This document shows, one piece after another, positions 1-12,264 of a DNA stretch of 64,000 nucleotides. The notes beneath the pieces are model-generated. The model saw only the letters and a list, made by a program, of their open reading frames with translations. It made no database searches and was not told the origin of the DNA. How positions within the stretch are numbered: position 1 is the first letter of the stretch; every line of letters starts with the position of its first letter. Both the position numbers and the translations under genes were made by a program. Source of the stretch: Ulota crispa. Its lineage: Eukaryota > Streptophyta > Bryopsida > Orthotrichales > Orthotrichaceae. Location: positions 14,880,001 to 14,944,000 of the forward strand of contig OY987243.1 of assembly GCA_963920765.1 (NCBI GenBank). The letters are read 5' to 3'.

Positions 1-2533
1 TTACTAGCTCTATATGGTGATCTTCATTTTAGCTAGAGCACCATGAATCTAGTGTAGAATGTTGTATGTGGAATTAATGGATGAAATTGGCACTCGGCTT
101 CTCACATTGTAATAGTCCTAGGTTTTGGGTACTTTTAACAAACTTAGTGTAACATGTGAGGAGTGTTGTGTTGTTTCTTCCAAAGATAGGTGTTGGCATA
201 GCTATGGAAAAAGTTTAAGATTGATTGGGAAATTCAAAATTGTTGCAATGACCCTTCAATTGGAACGGTTAGTTTCAAATCACAATGCATACATATTCTA
301 TGAAATTGTACGCTTGCCAAGCTTTTGTAGAATATGTTGAGCCAAGATGTATTAGGCAACCCCCTTGGATGAGGATTACTTTGAGTTGTTTAGCAAGAGT
401 GTGTCACAAGGATAAGAATTTTTGGAGTTGAGGATTGTAAAATGTCTTTGTACATGCAAGGTGGAAAGAGTGCTCATTATGTGGGAGCACAAGAATCCAT
501 CCATGTTCATGTTGGGAAATAGCTAGAAGCTTTTGCTTTACAAGATTGCTTGTGGTGCAAGGTTCTTGTTCCTATAAGAGGTGTCAGTCACACATCTTTC
601 TTTTATGTTGTACAGTACATGATGTGGAGTTTGGAACTATCCTTGGCCGTGATTTATGGGATGAAGAGGAGATATTTGTAGAAGAGATTTGATGTTGTGC
701 ACCTAACCACCTTGCAACATGGCTAGGTACATTGTGATTTAAAGGATGGAGAGAAAATGATTGTAAAAGAGATTTGGTGCTTTGCACCTAACTGCCTTGC
801 AACATAGCTATGTACGTTGAGGGAATCTTTTGAAATGACATCATCTTTTGGGTTAATGACCATTTAAACACATTCTAATGGGTGTTTGGCAAGTTGTTAA
901 TTGGACATCTTAGTAAGAACTTTAGTGAGCATTTTTTTTAGAATTAGGTTTGCAAAAAGATACTTTCCAAGAGTTATGCTTGTCAAATACAAATAACAAT
1001 GAGAGTCTTGTGAAAATAATAACAAGAGTCTTGTGAAACCTCAAGCATGAGTCTTGTGAAATTTCCACTAAGAAATCTTGTGAAATTTCTCTTTTTTTGA
1101 TCAAGTATTCTACAAATATTAGATTTTGGTTAAGTTATTAAATAAAGGCTTTTTTCTACTTGTTCTTATAAGCGGTGTTAGGTGAGTATTAGATGATTAA
1201 TTTTAATTGGCATTCCCACTTGAGCTATTAATTAAGAACCAAACCTAGTTGGTAGGGTTGGTGGTAGTAGATAGCATTGGTTTTAGTATGTAGAAATTGT
1301 AGTAAACTATGACCACATCAATAACTCTTTTTGCTAAAAAATTTAAAGTCCAAAATCAAGGAAAAAACAAAGTTTTGATACTACCCACTATGGTATTATG
1401 TAAAGTTGGTGACAAGGCTGTGTTAATTAATATTGGTGATTTTAACTATGCTTGTAGTGTGAACAACAAGTACCAAAAGCATTATTCATCCTTGCTAAAT
1501 GGAGTTGACAACATCTATAAGCTGTAAGTAATCTTTGTGCACCTAATTTGTTATTATTAACAAAAATCATAACCTTTTACTACAAGCAAGTGGAAACAAG
1601 CCTGAAGCCAATTAAAATTTTATATGAGAATATAAAACACATGTTATTGATTTTTTGAGATAATGTAATGAAAATCTATACAAAACAAATGGTTTTGATT
1701 AAGGATATGCTTTCTAAAAATTGAGTGTCTATAAACACCCTTGTGTGGAAAATACTCCTAAAAGATTCCAAATTTACAATCTTGTGCTTGGCATTTTAAT
1801 TGCATGACTTTGTATAAAAAAATAATTGGAATCATAAAAGATATGTATGGGCATGATGTTCTATAACTTGGAAATAAATATGGTTGTCACCTAAAGCACC
1901 TTTTCATGGAATATTCAGAGAGATGTTAATGAAGGTGTGACCTTTGGTAAGTACCTTTTGAGATTATAAGTGCAATGAAAAGTGTGGTCTCAAGTGGATT
2001 ATGGTATGATGTTATGTTGCTAGGCACATAGTTTAGTGCTATATTCAGATCCACAAATGTCAAAGGTATGATAGTTTCAAATGAGCTTCCTTAATTGCTA
2101 AAAAATGTGCTTAGACTAATATTCACATTTGATAAAGGTATGATAGTCCCAAATGAGCCACTTTGTAATAAGAATTGTACATCTTGACATGATTGGGAAT
2201 GAAATACACTAGTACCAAAAAGGTGACACTTTGTGTATTGATCATGGTGGTTTGGACAAGATTGGTACAAGTAATAGCCAACACCTTTACATCAAAAGAA
2301 AATTGACAGTTTGTTTGTGTGGTCAAAGTATTGATTGAATTTTCACCTTGACAAACCAAATGTATGAATCATTATATATTTGTGATGACAAGTCTCCTAG
2401 CTGGCATGGTTTCTATGTAGGTTGGGGCCTAAGATTTTTTTTACAACGTCTTAGAGGACATACACAAAATTGCATTGCCATTGGAGAGAGGTTTTGGGTT
2501 TACTTTAGACCAAGAGTTGGAATTGATATGGTG
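1..2533. other. AT-rich intergenic stretch with small tandem duplications
   Basis: No supported gene. Short local repeats are visible. A segment of about 52 bases at 682-733 recurs at 769-821, sharing GCACCTAAC and CTTGCAACAT. A GTCTTGTGAAA motif occurs four times between about 1003 and 1088. A block around AAAGGTATGATAG occurs at about 2059-2085 and 2137-2162. The open frames here are short and match nothing I recognise. Confidence 0.6.
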
Positions 2534-2543
2534 AATTTATTTA

Positions 2544-2862
2544 GGAAAAAATTCATAGATACCCTTGAAGTTTGCCATATCTACATAGATATTGTTGGTT
2601 TTTCAGAATTACACAAATACCTTGGATCCATAGTTTTTAGGCATTTGTTATATTGTGCATGTCACTTTTTTCTCCCTATTGTGCATGATGCTTATTTTTT
2701 GTTCTACTGCACTCTTTGTTTTAACATTTTTTAGGAAAGAAGTAGCGTGCATAACAAAACAAACACTTGAAAATTATGAACCAAGAATATTTGTGTAAAT
2801 TTTGAAATCCAAGGATATCTATGTAAATATGGCAAACTTTAGGGGTATTCGTGAAATTTTTC
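2544..2862. mobile_element. Mutator-like foldback MITE, copy 1
   Basis: The two halves are inverted copies of each other over more than 100 bp, starting AGGAAAAAATTCATAG on the left and ending GTGAAATTTTTC on the right. It is flanked by AATTTATTTA (2534-2543) and AATCTATTTA (2863-2872), a 10-bp target duplication with one mismatch. It is the sister of the element at 7275-7586: both carry the phrase CTTGAAGTTTGCCATAT in the left arm and its inverse in the right arm. A 9-10-bp duplication with long arms fits Mutator-like (MULE) MITEs. Confidence 0.75.
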
Positions 2863-2872
2863 AATCTATTTA

Positions 2873-5800
2873 CCTTGGTTGTCCTTGATGCGGCTTTTGC
2901 AATGCTGGTGGACACTTGTCCATGTCCAAGTCCAAGCCCAATTTCTATCTGGTGATCAAAGCAAAGCATTGGTGACAAAGGACACAGGTTTGGTAACGTA
3001 GTGCCTTGGTTTGGGAATCTTGGGCTATTTAGTCAAATGTTTGCTCCTTCAAGCCTCCATTCCACATTTGCTCTCTTGCCTTTGCACTACTTTGCTTTCA
3101 TTTCTTCTACTTGAGCCGGCAAGCTCCTTTCCTCTCACAGTCTGCAACACACAAGGGGTAAGCCTCAATGTTGCACAGCGTCCGTTGCCTCTTTTTTTCT
3201 GAGTTTATGGATGTTCTTTTTGCATTTGCTTGGTATGTTGTCTAAAGCTATGATGAGATTGTGAGGCCACTTTGTGTTTGGAGGGACTATTTGTGTTGTT
3301 TCTTTTAGATTTTCTTGTTGCGCACTTACTTGCAGTACTTTGGATGAATTTCTTTTTATGCTATAACTTCTTAGCTTAGTGTTAGACAACTACATGTTAT
3401 GTTTGTTGTTGTTGACAACCTTCATAGATTATGGCCTTTGTTATTATAAAGTAATATTATTTTGTTTTGTTGTTTTTGTTGCACCTTGTGAGTAGTCTTA
3501 TGAATGTTGGGTAGTGCAATGCACAAGTAATGTTTTGTCAATGTTTTGTGTAGAGACATCACTTGGGTTACACATAAGTAGAGTTTGTTTTTTTGCTGAT
3601 TGAGACATGGGGTGGAAGTGCAGCTGCAGATCGTCATCATGCCAAAGATGCGGGGCTTGTTGCTGCCACTTTTAATAGCCTTGTTGGTGGCCATTCCTCC
3701 TAGGGAAGGAAGCCAGGACTAACGCCATGGCGGTCATCATACAGTTTGGGCGTCTTGGGCTACCCCATTTTGGCACGGCCAGCCTTGACAACAATTCCTT
3801 ATACCAAGGACAACACTATTGAGAACAAAGGTGGCAGCACCTCAAGCAAGATGTCCACAAGTGAGCTTCCAAGGGAGGCTGACAACCCCGATCCTCCATG
3901 ACTTGTTGATGAAGTGCTCAATGGCTTCCAAGTTGACAATATCCGCCAATTGTCTAGGACACAATTGCCATTGGAGTGAGAGGGCTAGAAACAGAGGTGT
4001 ACGGTTGGGCTCGGGAATAAGTGAAATTGTGGGGGTTTGATAGGCGCTTTGCATGGTGAGGACCAAAGGGAAACAAGCTACAATGTTTGTGGACAACTTC
4101 AAGGTCTTGCATGAATATTTCATCTGGGAATAAAGAAAGAGCCATGCTCTGTTTTGCAATTGTTAGATGTGTTTCACACATGTTGTTGAGGAATGCTTGT
4201 CAATAGTTGGAATGGATGTGCTTGCTAATGGCTCTAGAGTTTGATGCACATGGTTATGGAGACAAAAATGCCTTAAAATAGAGGAAGGTAATATTGCTGA
4301 ATCTGGATTTGCTCTAGTAACAAGGCATATAAAGTGTTGGGAGATATTGCAATAGAGGTGCTCTTTGTAAGCAGGGGTTGATGTGTGAAAGCTGCTTCTT
4401 GAGGTCATTAAATGAATTGAAGTTTTGGTTCTTTGCTTTGATTGTATGTTGGAGTTTGTTATGGGTGTTGAATGGAAAGGGAGATGCTGTTGTGTAGCTT
4501 GTTGTTGTGCTGAGGTATTGTTGAAGTTTTGGTAAGGATTTGGTGAGGTTTTGTTGAACATCATGGTGGTGAAGTGTATGAAAGGGATTCTTTTGTGGTT
4601 TCTTATTTCTTGGATTTTGCAAAGCTGCCCCTATTTGTAATTGTAGCTATGATACATTTCCAACCCTCTTGAAGCCATTGGTATTCTTGTTTAAAACACG
4701 TGGAGATCACAACCATCTAGGGTCAATAGGCAAAGGAGTTGGAGATGTGTAAGAATCAATTTAAAATTACCAACTCCCCTTCTCTGAGTGATTGGATTAA
4801 TGAGCTTTCTTAACATGTGGTTTATGATGTATAATGTTGATTATTAACTTGTCATTGTTTATAGTAGTCTTTCTTTTCTTCTTGTGATGAACATCCTAAC
4901 TTTCATTGCATTGAAGTGCTTCTATATCCATCACATGTTTGTCACATGCCCATCACAAACCCATAACACATCCATCACAAACCCCTTACACATCAATTGC
5001 CCAAGGTAATATTTCTTATCTTAAAAAGCAAGTTGATTATAAAGCAAACAAACAAATACGCTACAAGATAGATAAAACTTTGTCCTTATAGAATTGGCTT
5101 GTAAAGAACGCTAGGGTGAATTGACCCCCTCATTGCCCCTTGCCTAGATGAATGGAGCTACATGCTTTTGTTCACAATACAACCATGTTTTCAAGGCAAG
5201 GTAGAAAAGTACTATAATTCTTCGACAAGGGTAAAAGCAATAATTTGTTCCCTATTTCTTTAGTGTTCATTTATATACTCCTATCTGGTTCAGGACTAAA
5301 TCAAGGTTTGTAAATCCAAAAGTGAAGTCAAAATTTCCAAATTCAATCTTTAATAGTAAATTTCCAAACTCTCAAAAAAATTCTAATTTGAAAAAGCAAA
5401 GTTTTTCCATCCTAGCCCCACAACCTCCTAAAATAGTTGATAGAGCTCTTTGTCTCATTCATCTAGTAAAATGACAATGAGGGGGTTAGTTCACCTTGGC
5501 CACAATGAACTCATTAGAGGATACATATTTGAACTCAAGAGAATGCTTCCCAATCTTGACACACTACCATATTTAGTTAGGTAGGAGAAGCATAGGTAAG
5601 GTACCTACAAAAGGGTCTCTATCTTAATTGTGTGAAGTACTCAAATGTACCATGCTACATGACAAAAGGATTTGATGATGGAAAACAATATTATAACATG
5701 ACAATGACAAATGCAAGGTTCTCTGGTGTGTACCATTTTGGTCATTGCTAATTTAAGAAGTTATTGTTTATTTTTAATAAACTTGAATGCTGCGCAAGGC

Positions 5801-7265
5801 AAGCTCAATTGGGTAAAATATGCACTAGAAGAAAACTTTGTTGAAGTCAACATGAACTACATGATATATTTTTTGTTTTTAATGCAAAAAAATTGCTTTG
5901 AACCCACTTACTCCCATCCCTCCTTATTGTCCTTACAAACTACAAGTTGCAAGTAGGTACAGCCATATAGGGGATTAATCTTGTATGATAATAAAAAGGA
6001 CACTAAATTTTAATACTTTTGACTCCTCCAACTACTTCCCATAAGGACCTTCTCTTGAGCTCAAATAACCTCTAATGTACTCAAACTTTTTTAGGGTAAC
6101 TTCTCTTCATACAAAGCCTCTTACCTTGTAGATACTGTAGATATTCATTTGAAGTAATGCACAAAGTAAAATGTTGAAGTTCACAAGTGTTGATGGATTT
6201 TAAGAACTTTGTTGTGAATTTAATATTTTAGTAAATTTAAGTTTCTAGAAGTAAATTTAATCCTACTATTGACATGAGGTAATTCCTAACTTTAAAGCAC
6301 AGAACTTATTCTTATCCACTAATACCTATAGTAAATTTTCAACGTTCTTATGGAGACAAAAATTAAGTATGGACCTTTAAAAAGCTATTGTAGTATATCA
6401 TATCTTTTATTTCATCAATTCATATTAAGTTTAGCAAAAGTTAATGGTGTTTGTAATAGCATATTTTAGTTTCTACTCCAAAAAGCCAAAAGTCAAGTGA
6501 ACCTATGCAGTTGATTAATACCTATAGGCTCAAGTTTATTTTTTCTCAAAAAAATACAGTGGAAATGGCCATTTCTAATCATTTGTATAAAAAAAAACCT
6601 TTTTTTCTATTTTGTATAAGGTCTTGCACTAATTTATGCAAGAAGACATTGTGAAAATTGCATAAGGTTTGATTGTAGGAATTGAGAGACATGATCATTT
6701 GAAGTTAGTGTAAGAGTTTTTTGACATGTATCAATAATTTTAAGTGCCTTTGATAGTATGTTGTGGAATTTTTTTGCAACATGGCTGTTGTGAAAAATTG
6801 TTCAACATATTTCCAATTATGTTAGGCATATTCCCACAAATTTTCAATGCCAATAGAGTCATGAAACACACCCTATATGGCCATGCATTGCAAACATATG
6901 CTTAAAATTCACACTACACTGGGGTTTATTCCCGGGTTTACTGCAAACCAAATTTCCAAGGATTAAATTTGAAAAACAAAAATTCAAATGGTGGATTGAA
7001 AGACTTTAATTTTATTAGCAATCACAAAATATGCTAAAAAAACAAAACCTCTAGTAGCTATTGCATTTATAAAGCTATTGTATTTGTCTAACAGTAATGT
7101 ATTTATCTAATACACTATTGCTTTAGATATACTCTGGTGAAGAATCATAACTTCCTTAATAGCCCATGGGAGAAATTAATAGAAAATAGTATGCCCAACT
7201 TGCCTCTTGAACAAAAAGAACCCCATAAAACACCAGTAATTTTTTAGCTGTTAATCCAATTTCAA
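2873..7265. other. Intergenic region with unrecognised broken coding-like sequence and element fragments
   Basis: No supported gene. From about 3600 to 4640 the composition is less AT-biased and short open frames exist on both strands, but none belongs to a family I recognise; this may be a worn transposon or gene relic. Around 5283-5345 is a fragment resembling one arm of the hAT-like MITE family at 37498, 26332 and 56368. The rest is AT-rich with no structure I can name. Confidence 0.5.
5823..5894. mobile_element. Single-ended fragment of a CACTA-type mini-element
   Basis: It begins CACTAGAAGAAAACTTTG and continues through AACTACATGAT, nearly identical to the left half of the complete element at 8240-8387. 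No matching right end is visible nearby, so this is a half copy. Confidence 0.6.
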
Positions 7266-7274
7266 TATAAAAAA

Positions 7275-7586
7275 GGGAAAATTTCATGGATATCCTTGAA
7301 GTTTGCCATATTTTCATAGAAACCCTTGCTTTTTCAAAAATTTCTCAAATACCCTTGGATCAAAAAAAATAGGTGTATGTTTTATTGTGCATGTCACTTC
7401 TTTCTCTCTTTGTGTGCAGGCTAGTTCTTTTTTGTTATGCATGTGCACAAAGGAAGAAAGGAAGTGACATGCACAACAAACTAAACACCTGAAAATTTTG
7501 GTCCAAGGGTATTTGTGAAATTTTTGAAAAAGCAAGGGTATCTATGAAAATATTGCAAACTTTAGGGGTATCCATGAAATTTTCCC
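7275..7586. mobile_element. Mutator-like foldback MITE, copy 2
   Basis: This 312-bp hairpin-forming element starts GGGAAAATTTCATGGATA and ends with the near-perfect inverse. It is flanked by a perfect 9-bp duplication TATAAAAAA at 7266-7274 and 7587-7595. The arms exceed 100 bp. Both the 9-bp duplication and the arm length fit the MULE-TIR type of MITE. Same family as 2544-2862. Confidence 0.85.
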
Positions 7587-8001
7587 TATAAAAAACTATA
7601 TCCCCAATTCCCCATGTAACCCTTGCACTTGTCCTTGCAAAACTCTAAAAATGAATTAAAATTTTGATCAAAATTTCTAATAAAACAAGCTTCCCTGAAA
7701 TCATTTCAATGAGCTTTTAGGGGTTAATTATGCAAGATCCTTTTCATCTTAGTTTGAATTTATCTAAGCTTGCACATTTTCTTCTAATTCCAATGAAACT
7801 TATAAACTTACTTGATGAACAATGCATTGTACCATCTTTTGCATTATATTTAAACCATTGTATATGTAACATGCTTTTAGATAGTGATTTTATAAATTGA
7901 AAATAATAAGGCCCCAAGCATAAAAAAAGTTCAAGAAATGTTTTTATTTCTTTTAAGGACTATTGTGCACATTTTGAGGACATGTTATTTGTGTGCTCTA
8001 C

Positions 8002-8151
8002 GTAGAGAAGAAAAAAATGTCCTAAATAATTGGTTCACAAAGACTACAAATGTCTTAAAAGACTATATTTCAGTCATTGTATAGTTGTTTAGAACATTTG
8101 TAGTTGTTGCAAACTAGACTAAGTTGTTTAGGATACATTTTGATTCTAGTG
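8002..8151. mobile_element. Probable decayed CACTA-type mini-element
   Basis: The right end ...TTCTAGTG is the inverse of CACTAGAA, and the left end GTAGAGAAGAAAAAAATG resembles the same terminus with its first bases altered. The interior (ACTACAAATGTCTTAAA...) is shared with the better-preserved element at 16038-16180. A TAC triplet flanks both sides, which would be the 3-bp duplication of this superfamily. The left boundary is uncertain. Confidence 0.5.
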
Positions 8152-8239
8152 TACCTATGTTTATAATCCATATTCCATGTAAGAATAAAAAACACAAATC
8201 AAATGTGTGTGCCATTCTTTGTACATCATTGCAAATATT

Positions 8240-8387
8240 CACTAGAAGAAAACTTTGTTGAACTCAACATAAACTACATGATATTTTCATGCTTCTAATG
8301 CAAAAATTTGCATTGTCCAATGCAATTACGTTAGAAGCAAAAAAATCATGTAGTTTATGTAGACTTTAACAAAGCTTTATTCTAGTA
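8240..8387. mobile_element. CACTA-type mini-element (148 bp), complete
   Basis: It starts CACTAGAAGAAAACTTTG and ends CAAAGCTTTATTCTAGTA, its imperfect inverse. It is flanked by the 3-bp duplication ATT (8237-8239 and 8388-8390). CACTA ends and a 3-bp duplication define the En/Spm (CACTA) superfamily. The two halves are inverted copies, so it is a foldback with no coding capacity. Confidence 0.8.
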
Positions 8388-8390
8388 ATT

Positions 8391-9864
8391 GCACACAAGT
8401 AACCAAAGACCCCTCCAAATATAGTTGTTCATGTTCAAAAAATTTAAGGTCTTGAATCTAATTTGCTTACCACAAATTGTTAAACCATCTAATCTTCCAA
8501 AAAAACTCATAATTATGTGTCTTAGATATGTTTGTATACTTGTTATTATGAATGTATTTATGATATTAGATATCAAACCCCTTCTTTTTGGTTTCTAAAG
8601 CTGTCTATTACTCAAAAGCTACTATAAATCTAGCTGTCTACATCATAGATGCTAATTAATCACAATCACAGTCAAATATTATGATTATGTATATGTCGGT
8701 TGCTTTCAAAATGATGTCAATTGCTAATTGTTCTCAAGACCACAACTCTCAAAAGACCGTATTGAAAGTGAAATCACCCCTTCTCATTTCTTTTATCATT
8801 TAAAAATATCAAATATAATTTCTTATAGTCATTATTGTATAGTTTTTTAAATCATGAAAACAATTTAGCTTAGAGAGGATGTAACAATTTTTATCAAGTA
8901 TGAGAAAATTTTATTTTTGCTTTCAAATTAATGAGGTACATATTAAATGATACAAAGCAAAACCAACACCAATGTCTATTACACTTAAACACACTCATTG
9001 GATCTTCATGAATATAATAAATTAGAGATTTCGATTTTCTTTTGTAGGAACATTAGGTGAACAATACTAAAGGTATACAGTTATTAGGGCTTGATTATTG
9101 GAAATCAAATTTTGGAAAGAGACATAAAAAGTTCTTTCCACAAAACGCAATATAATTTAAAACGGCCTTAAAAAGTATACAAATTTTTATAACATTATTA
9201 TTATAAAAAAATAAGGCAACATCATATGTATTCAATAAAATGCTAAGATGCGCAAAGCTTACGATTCTCATGAATAGATACTTGATCGAAATATGTTCAG
9301 GTGCAAAATTTCATTACCCACATTGCTAGTTAATTGGCATTTCATAAGCTATTTGACCTCTTTGATACTTCTTTAATTATCACACAAACATAACAATTAT
9401 TTTCATTGTGATCTCAACTCTTAAGTGTCATTCTCTTGACACCAAAGATATCAAACAATTCCTTCCAAATTTATTTTCGTATAACCCCATTGCCTTCAAA
9501 CCAAAATTTACATTAGTTTGAATCCTCTGTTGTTACTGGTATAAAAATTTGAAGAACCCATTTATTGACCGTAAGTAAATCAATTAGAAATGGTATCCAT
9601 TTCCAAGATTCTAATGAACCCTTTAGCAACTAGATTTTGTTGCAATTAGTGCTATATCCATTACAGTGCCATTTGACAACAAAGAACATGTCAATTGCTT
9701 CTTGTGCTTAAATATGGTAATTGATGTGTTCAATAGTGAAACCAACCCTCTTTACAACATATATTATCAAAAGAGGGGTGAATGCTTTTATTTGTATTTT
9801 CAAGAAGTTGAAGAGCATGCGTAGTTAGGGTTTTCACTTTTCAACCACAAATACAATAGTGTAT
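8391..9864. other. AT-rich intergenic stretch, nothing recognised
   Basis: No gene or delimited element was found. Base composition is strongly AT-biased on both strands and the open frames are very short. Confidence 0.55.
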
Positions 9865-9953
9865 CCAAGTGGCCAAGTGATGAGTCATGAGGTAACTCTT
9901 CAAGGTAAGGCAATCTAATTGTTAAGGCAATTTAAGTGCAATTTTTAGTGTAG
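9865..9953. mobile_element. End fragment of the TACACT-TIR MITE family
   Basis: About 90 bp from CCAAGTGGCC to TTTAGTGTAG closely match the inverted terminal portion of the copy at 19638-19941, including TCATGAGGTAA and GGTAAGGCAA. It lies just left of a fuller copy in the same region, so this site holds one full copy plus an extra end. Confidence 0.6.
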
Positions 9954-9966
9954 CATAAAAAGACAA

Positions 9967-10263
9967 CTACACTAAATAGTGCATTTAGGTTGCCCCACAC
10001 TAGTTTCTTGACATACTACACTATATAAATACTTACTAATACTATAGTGATATTCATCAATAATCATTGCAACAAACAAATTTTAAAAACTTGGTAACAA
10101 CAACAATGTTGTGGGAAAAAAATAAACTAGCAACGTCCATGTTGTAAACCTTGTAAAATCCTAGTATCAAAAAAGTTGCATGTACCTCCAAGTGGCCCAA
10201 GTATAAGTTACAGAGTAAGGCAACCTAATAGTTGAGGCAACCTCAATTCAATATGTAGTGTAG
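9967..10263. mobile_element. MITE with CTACACTAAAT-type ends, copy 1
   Basis: The left end CTACACTAAATAGTGCATTT and the right end TATGTAGTGTAG are imperfect inverses that include GGTTGCC and GGCAACC. It is homologous in inverse orientation to 19638-19941 over its whole length. I see no convincing target duplication, so the superfamily is left open. Confidence 0.65.
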
Positions 10264-10523
10264 GGACTCAAGCGCGGCTAGCTTTACGTTAATGAAACCA
10301 CTTAACAAAGTGCCTTACTGGCTTACCCTACTAAGGTAGACATATCCACACCCAATCGTTTAAGGGTTTCCTCAAGGTCTCAAAAAATTTAGGAAAAGAA
10401 TCCGTAGGGTTAGCCTTTCAACAAGTTATCATGGAATGCCAATTTTGTGAAAAAAAATATTGTAGAATATTTTATATTAAAGGGCAAATATGCACCTCAT
10501 ATGGTCCCTAAAAGCAACTCTAA

Positions 10524-11168
10524 CCCCTAAATGCCCAATGCCTTTTTTGAGCTTTTAGGAATTTGCTCTAAATTGAACAAAAAACCAATATTTTGATAAG
10601 TTGTATCAATTTTTTTTAAATTTTAACTGTACAAATTCAAACTAGATATGTTAGATATCTCATAGGAAAAAAAACACAACAATACCACTTATGGATTGAA
10701 AGATTATAAGATTTGATCAAGAGGGTGTTAAAACTACAAAAGTGACTTCAAGTCTTTCAATCCTCTTTTCACATGTCAAATCTAAAATGTTGGTCACCAA
10801 AAAAATATTAGGTTAAAGGGCCTAACATGCACAACCCCAATCAATTTATGGCTTTTCAAAATCTCTTTTACAAATTTTTAAAATAAATTTCTATTGTGAA
10901 TTTTTCTCCAAGATCTAGTGTATGTGAGGCACATTTTCATGAGCTCTCAACACTAAAAAAGTCAAGATTGCAATGGACACCCTTGCATAAAATCTTGAAT
11001 AGAAAATTCACAATCAATAGTTTTCAAAATCAAGTTTTTGATGCTAAAACTAGACTTCAAAAAGAATAATTCTAATATACAAAATACTAAAAATAGCAGC
11101 TTAGTTAGGTTTTATTGAACTTCAAAAGATTGTCGATACCAAAATGTGGTGCCTTGCGCTTTTAGGGG
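10524..11168. mobile_element. piggyBac-like element without the nested insert
   Basis: It starts CCCCTAAATGCCCAATGCC and ends GTGCCTTGCGCTTTTAGGGG. The flanking tetranucleotides are CTAA and CTAT, best read as a decayed TTAA duplication. It is collinear with the element at 25921-27148 (shared phrases TTTTCTCCAAGATCTAGTG and TCATGAGCTCTCAAC) but lacks the hAT-like insert found there. It ends about 230 bp from the 3' end of the HOL gene. Confidence 0.7.
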
Positions 11169-11395
11169 CTATACTAACCTTGAAATCATTTGGATGTGTT
11201 TCTACAATGATACTTGATAATCCCAATCCCAACCTTCCCAAAGTAGCTTAGCAATTGACATGTGGCAATAGAATTTGCTTGTGCAAGCAAAGTTCACTGC
11301 TCCACTTTGAGTTCAAGAGTGCACAATGAACACCTCAAAAGTAGGGTGCAAAATTGAGTGCCGCTCAAGAATGGGTACGTCTACCTTACTACCCA

Positions 11396-12109
11396 TCAAG
11401 CATTGGAAATGGCTCTTTGCCACCGTGCAAGCTTCTCCAAACCTTTGCGGGCGTCAAGACTAGGAACGTCAACATCACAACTAATTATCTGGAATCCAAG
11501 GGGATTCAAAACTTTCTCGTAAGCGTCCACGGAGACCGAGTACGGTGGACCCCCCTCATGATCATCAAGGGGGAACATGAAGGTGATGAGCTCTCCATCC
11601 AAGGCGAGTACATCCGCCATCTTTGTTGCCCATGCTTGGCGCATCTCTGGTTCTACCGTACAAAAAAAGGTGTAGTCAAACACAACATCAAACTTGAGTG
11701 AGGGAGTGAAAGCAAAGAAGTCGGCAGATTGAAACTCCACAAACTTGGCGTTGGGGCTTTTTTTTGCAAAGAGTGAGGCTTGTTGGATGACCGTCTTGGA
11801 AATGTCAATGCCAAGTACGCTCCTGGCGGGGCTTCCGAGGGCCACCACGTCGTACCCCAGGCCACACCCGGGCACCAAGGCTCGGCCTCCCCGGACTTTG
11901 TTTTCTTTTAGGAGTTGGGTTAGGGCTGGGGTGACGCCTTGTGCATCCCAGGGGATGGCGCCCTCCTTCCAAAGCTGCTCCCAGGCTACCTCCATGGGGA
12001 GACTTCCTGTCATTTGGCATAGTTTGGACACTTGTATTGGCTTTAGGACTGGCGCTAGCTCCATTGGCGTCTCCACCCCATGGGTTGGGTCCAAATTTGT
12101 GGCACTCAT
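11396..12109 (-). CDS. HOL: HOL-type halide/thiol S-methyltransferase (TPMT family)
   Basis: A 237-aa intronless reading frame in the thiopurine methyltransferase fold family. HOL proteins use S-adenosylmethionine to methylate halide, thiocyanate or bisulfide ions, giving products such as methyl chloride. Visible landmarks: WEQLWKEGAIPWD (43-55) near the N-terminus; SAM-binding motif I ALVPGCGLGYDVVALGSP (77-94); the acidic VLGIDIS (98-104); FDVVFDYTFFCTVEPEMRQAW (140-160); GELITFMFPLDDHEGGPPY (172-190); and the closing RKGLEKLARW (221-230). Length matches plant HOL1 (about 227 aa). I chose the ATG at 12109; an in-frame GTG lies four codons upstream. The gene is GC-richer than its AT-rich surroundings. 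Arabidopsis HOL genes are multi-exon as I recall, so the lack of introns is notable, but no poly(A) tail or flanking repeats of a retrocopy are seen. Confidence 0.9.
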   Translation of the reverse strand: MSATNLDPTHGVETPMELAPVLKPIQVSKLCQMTGSLPMEVAWEQLWKEGAIPWDAQGVTPALTQLLKENKVRGGRALVPGCGLGYDVVALGSPARSVLGIDISKTVIQQASLFAKKSPNAKFVEFQSADFFAFTPSLKFDVVFDYTFFCTVEPEMRQAWATKMADVLALDGELITFMFPLDDHEGGPPYSVSVDAYEKVLNPLGFQIISCDVDVPSLDARKGLEKLARWQRAISNA

Positions 12110-12188
12110 GATTGCACGCACGGTCTACATACATTTGTAAACAATCTAAGTGACTTGTATAGTGCAAGATAGCGTAACACAACAAAAA

Positions 12189-12264
12189 CGTACTAGCCAT
12201 ATGACTTGTTCATAGCAACAAAGATCTAACAATCATATGAATTGGTCATAGCAACAAAGAACAT
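12189..12264. repeat. 36-bp minisatellite, block 1 (two units)
   Basis: Two units spaced 36 bp apart share CATATGA, TTG and TCATAGCAACAAAGA. The block starts about 80 bp upstream of the HOL start codon, so it lies in the probable promoter. Confidence 0.75.

Noticed and set aside
2348-2978. Frames of 128 and 85 codons near the first foldback element
   Set aside because: Both run across the ends of the MITE at 2544-2862 and encode its arms.
4163-4622. Two minus-strand frames of 102 and 133 codons rich in Ser, Thr, Gln and Asn
   Set aside because: Low-complexity composition in overlapping frames, no recognised motif, no splice-consistent neighbours.
11354-11701. 115-codon plus-strand frame over the HOL gene
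   Set aside because: Antisense shadow of the methyltransferase.
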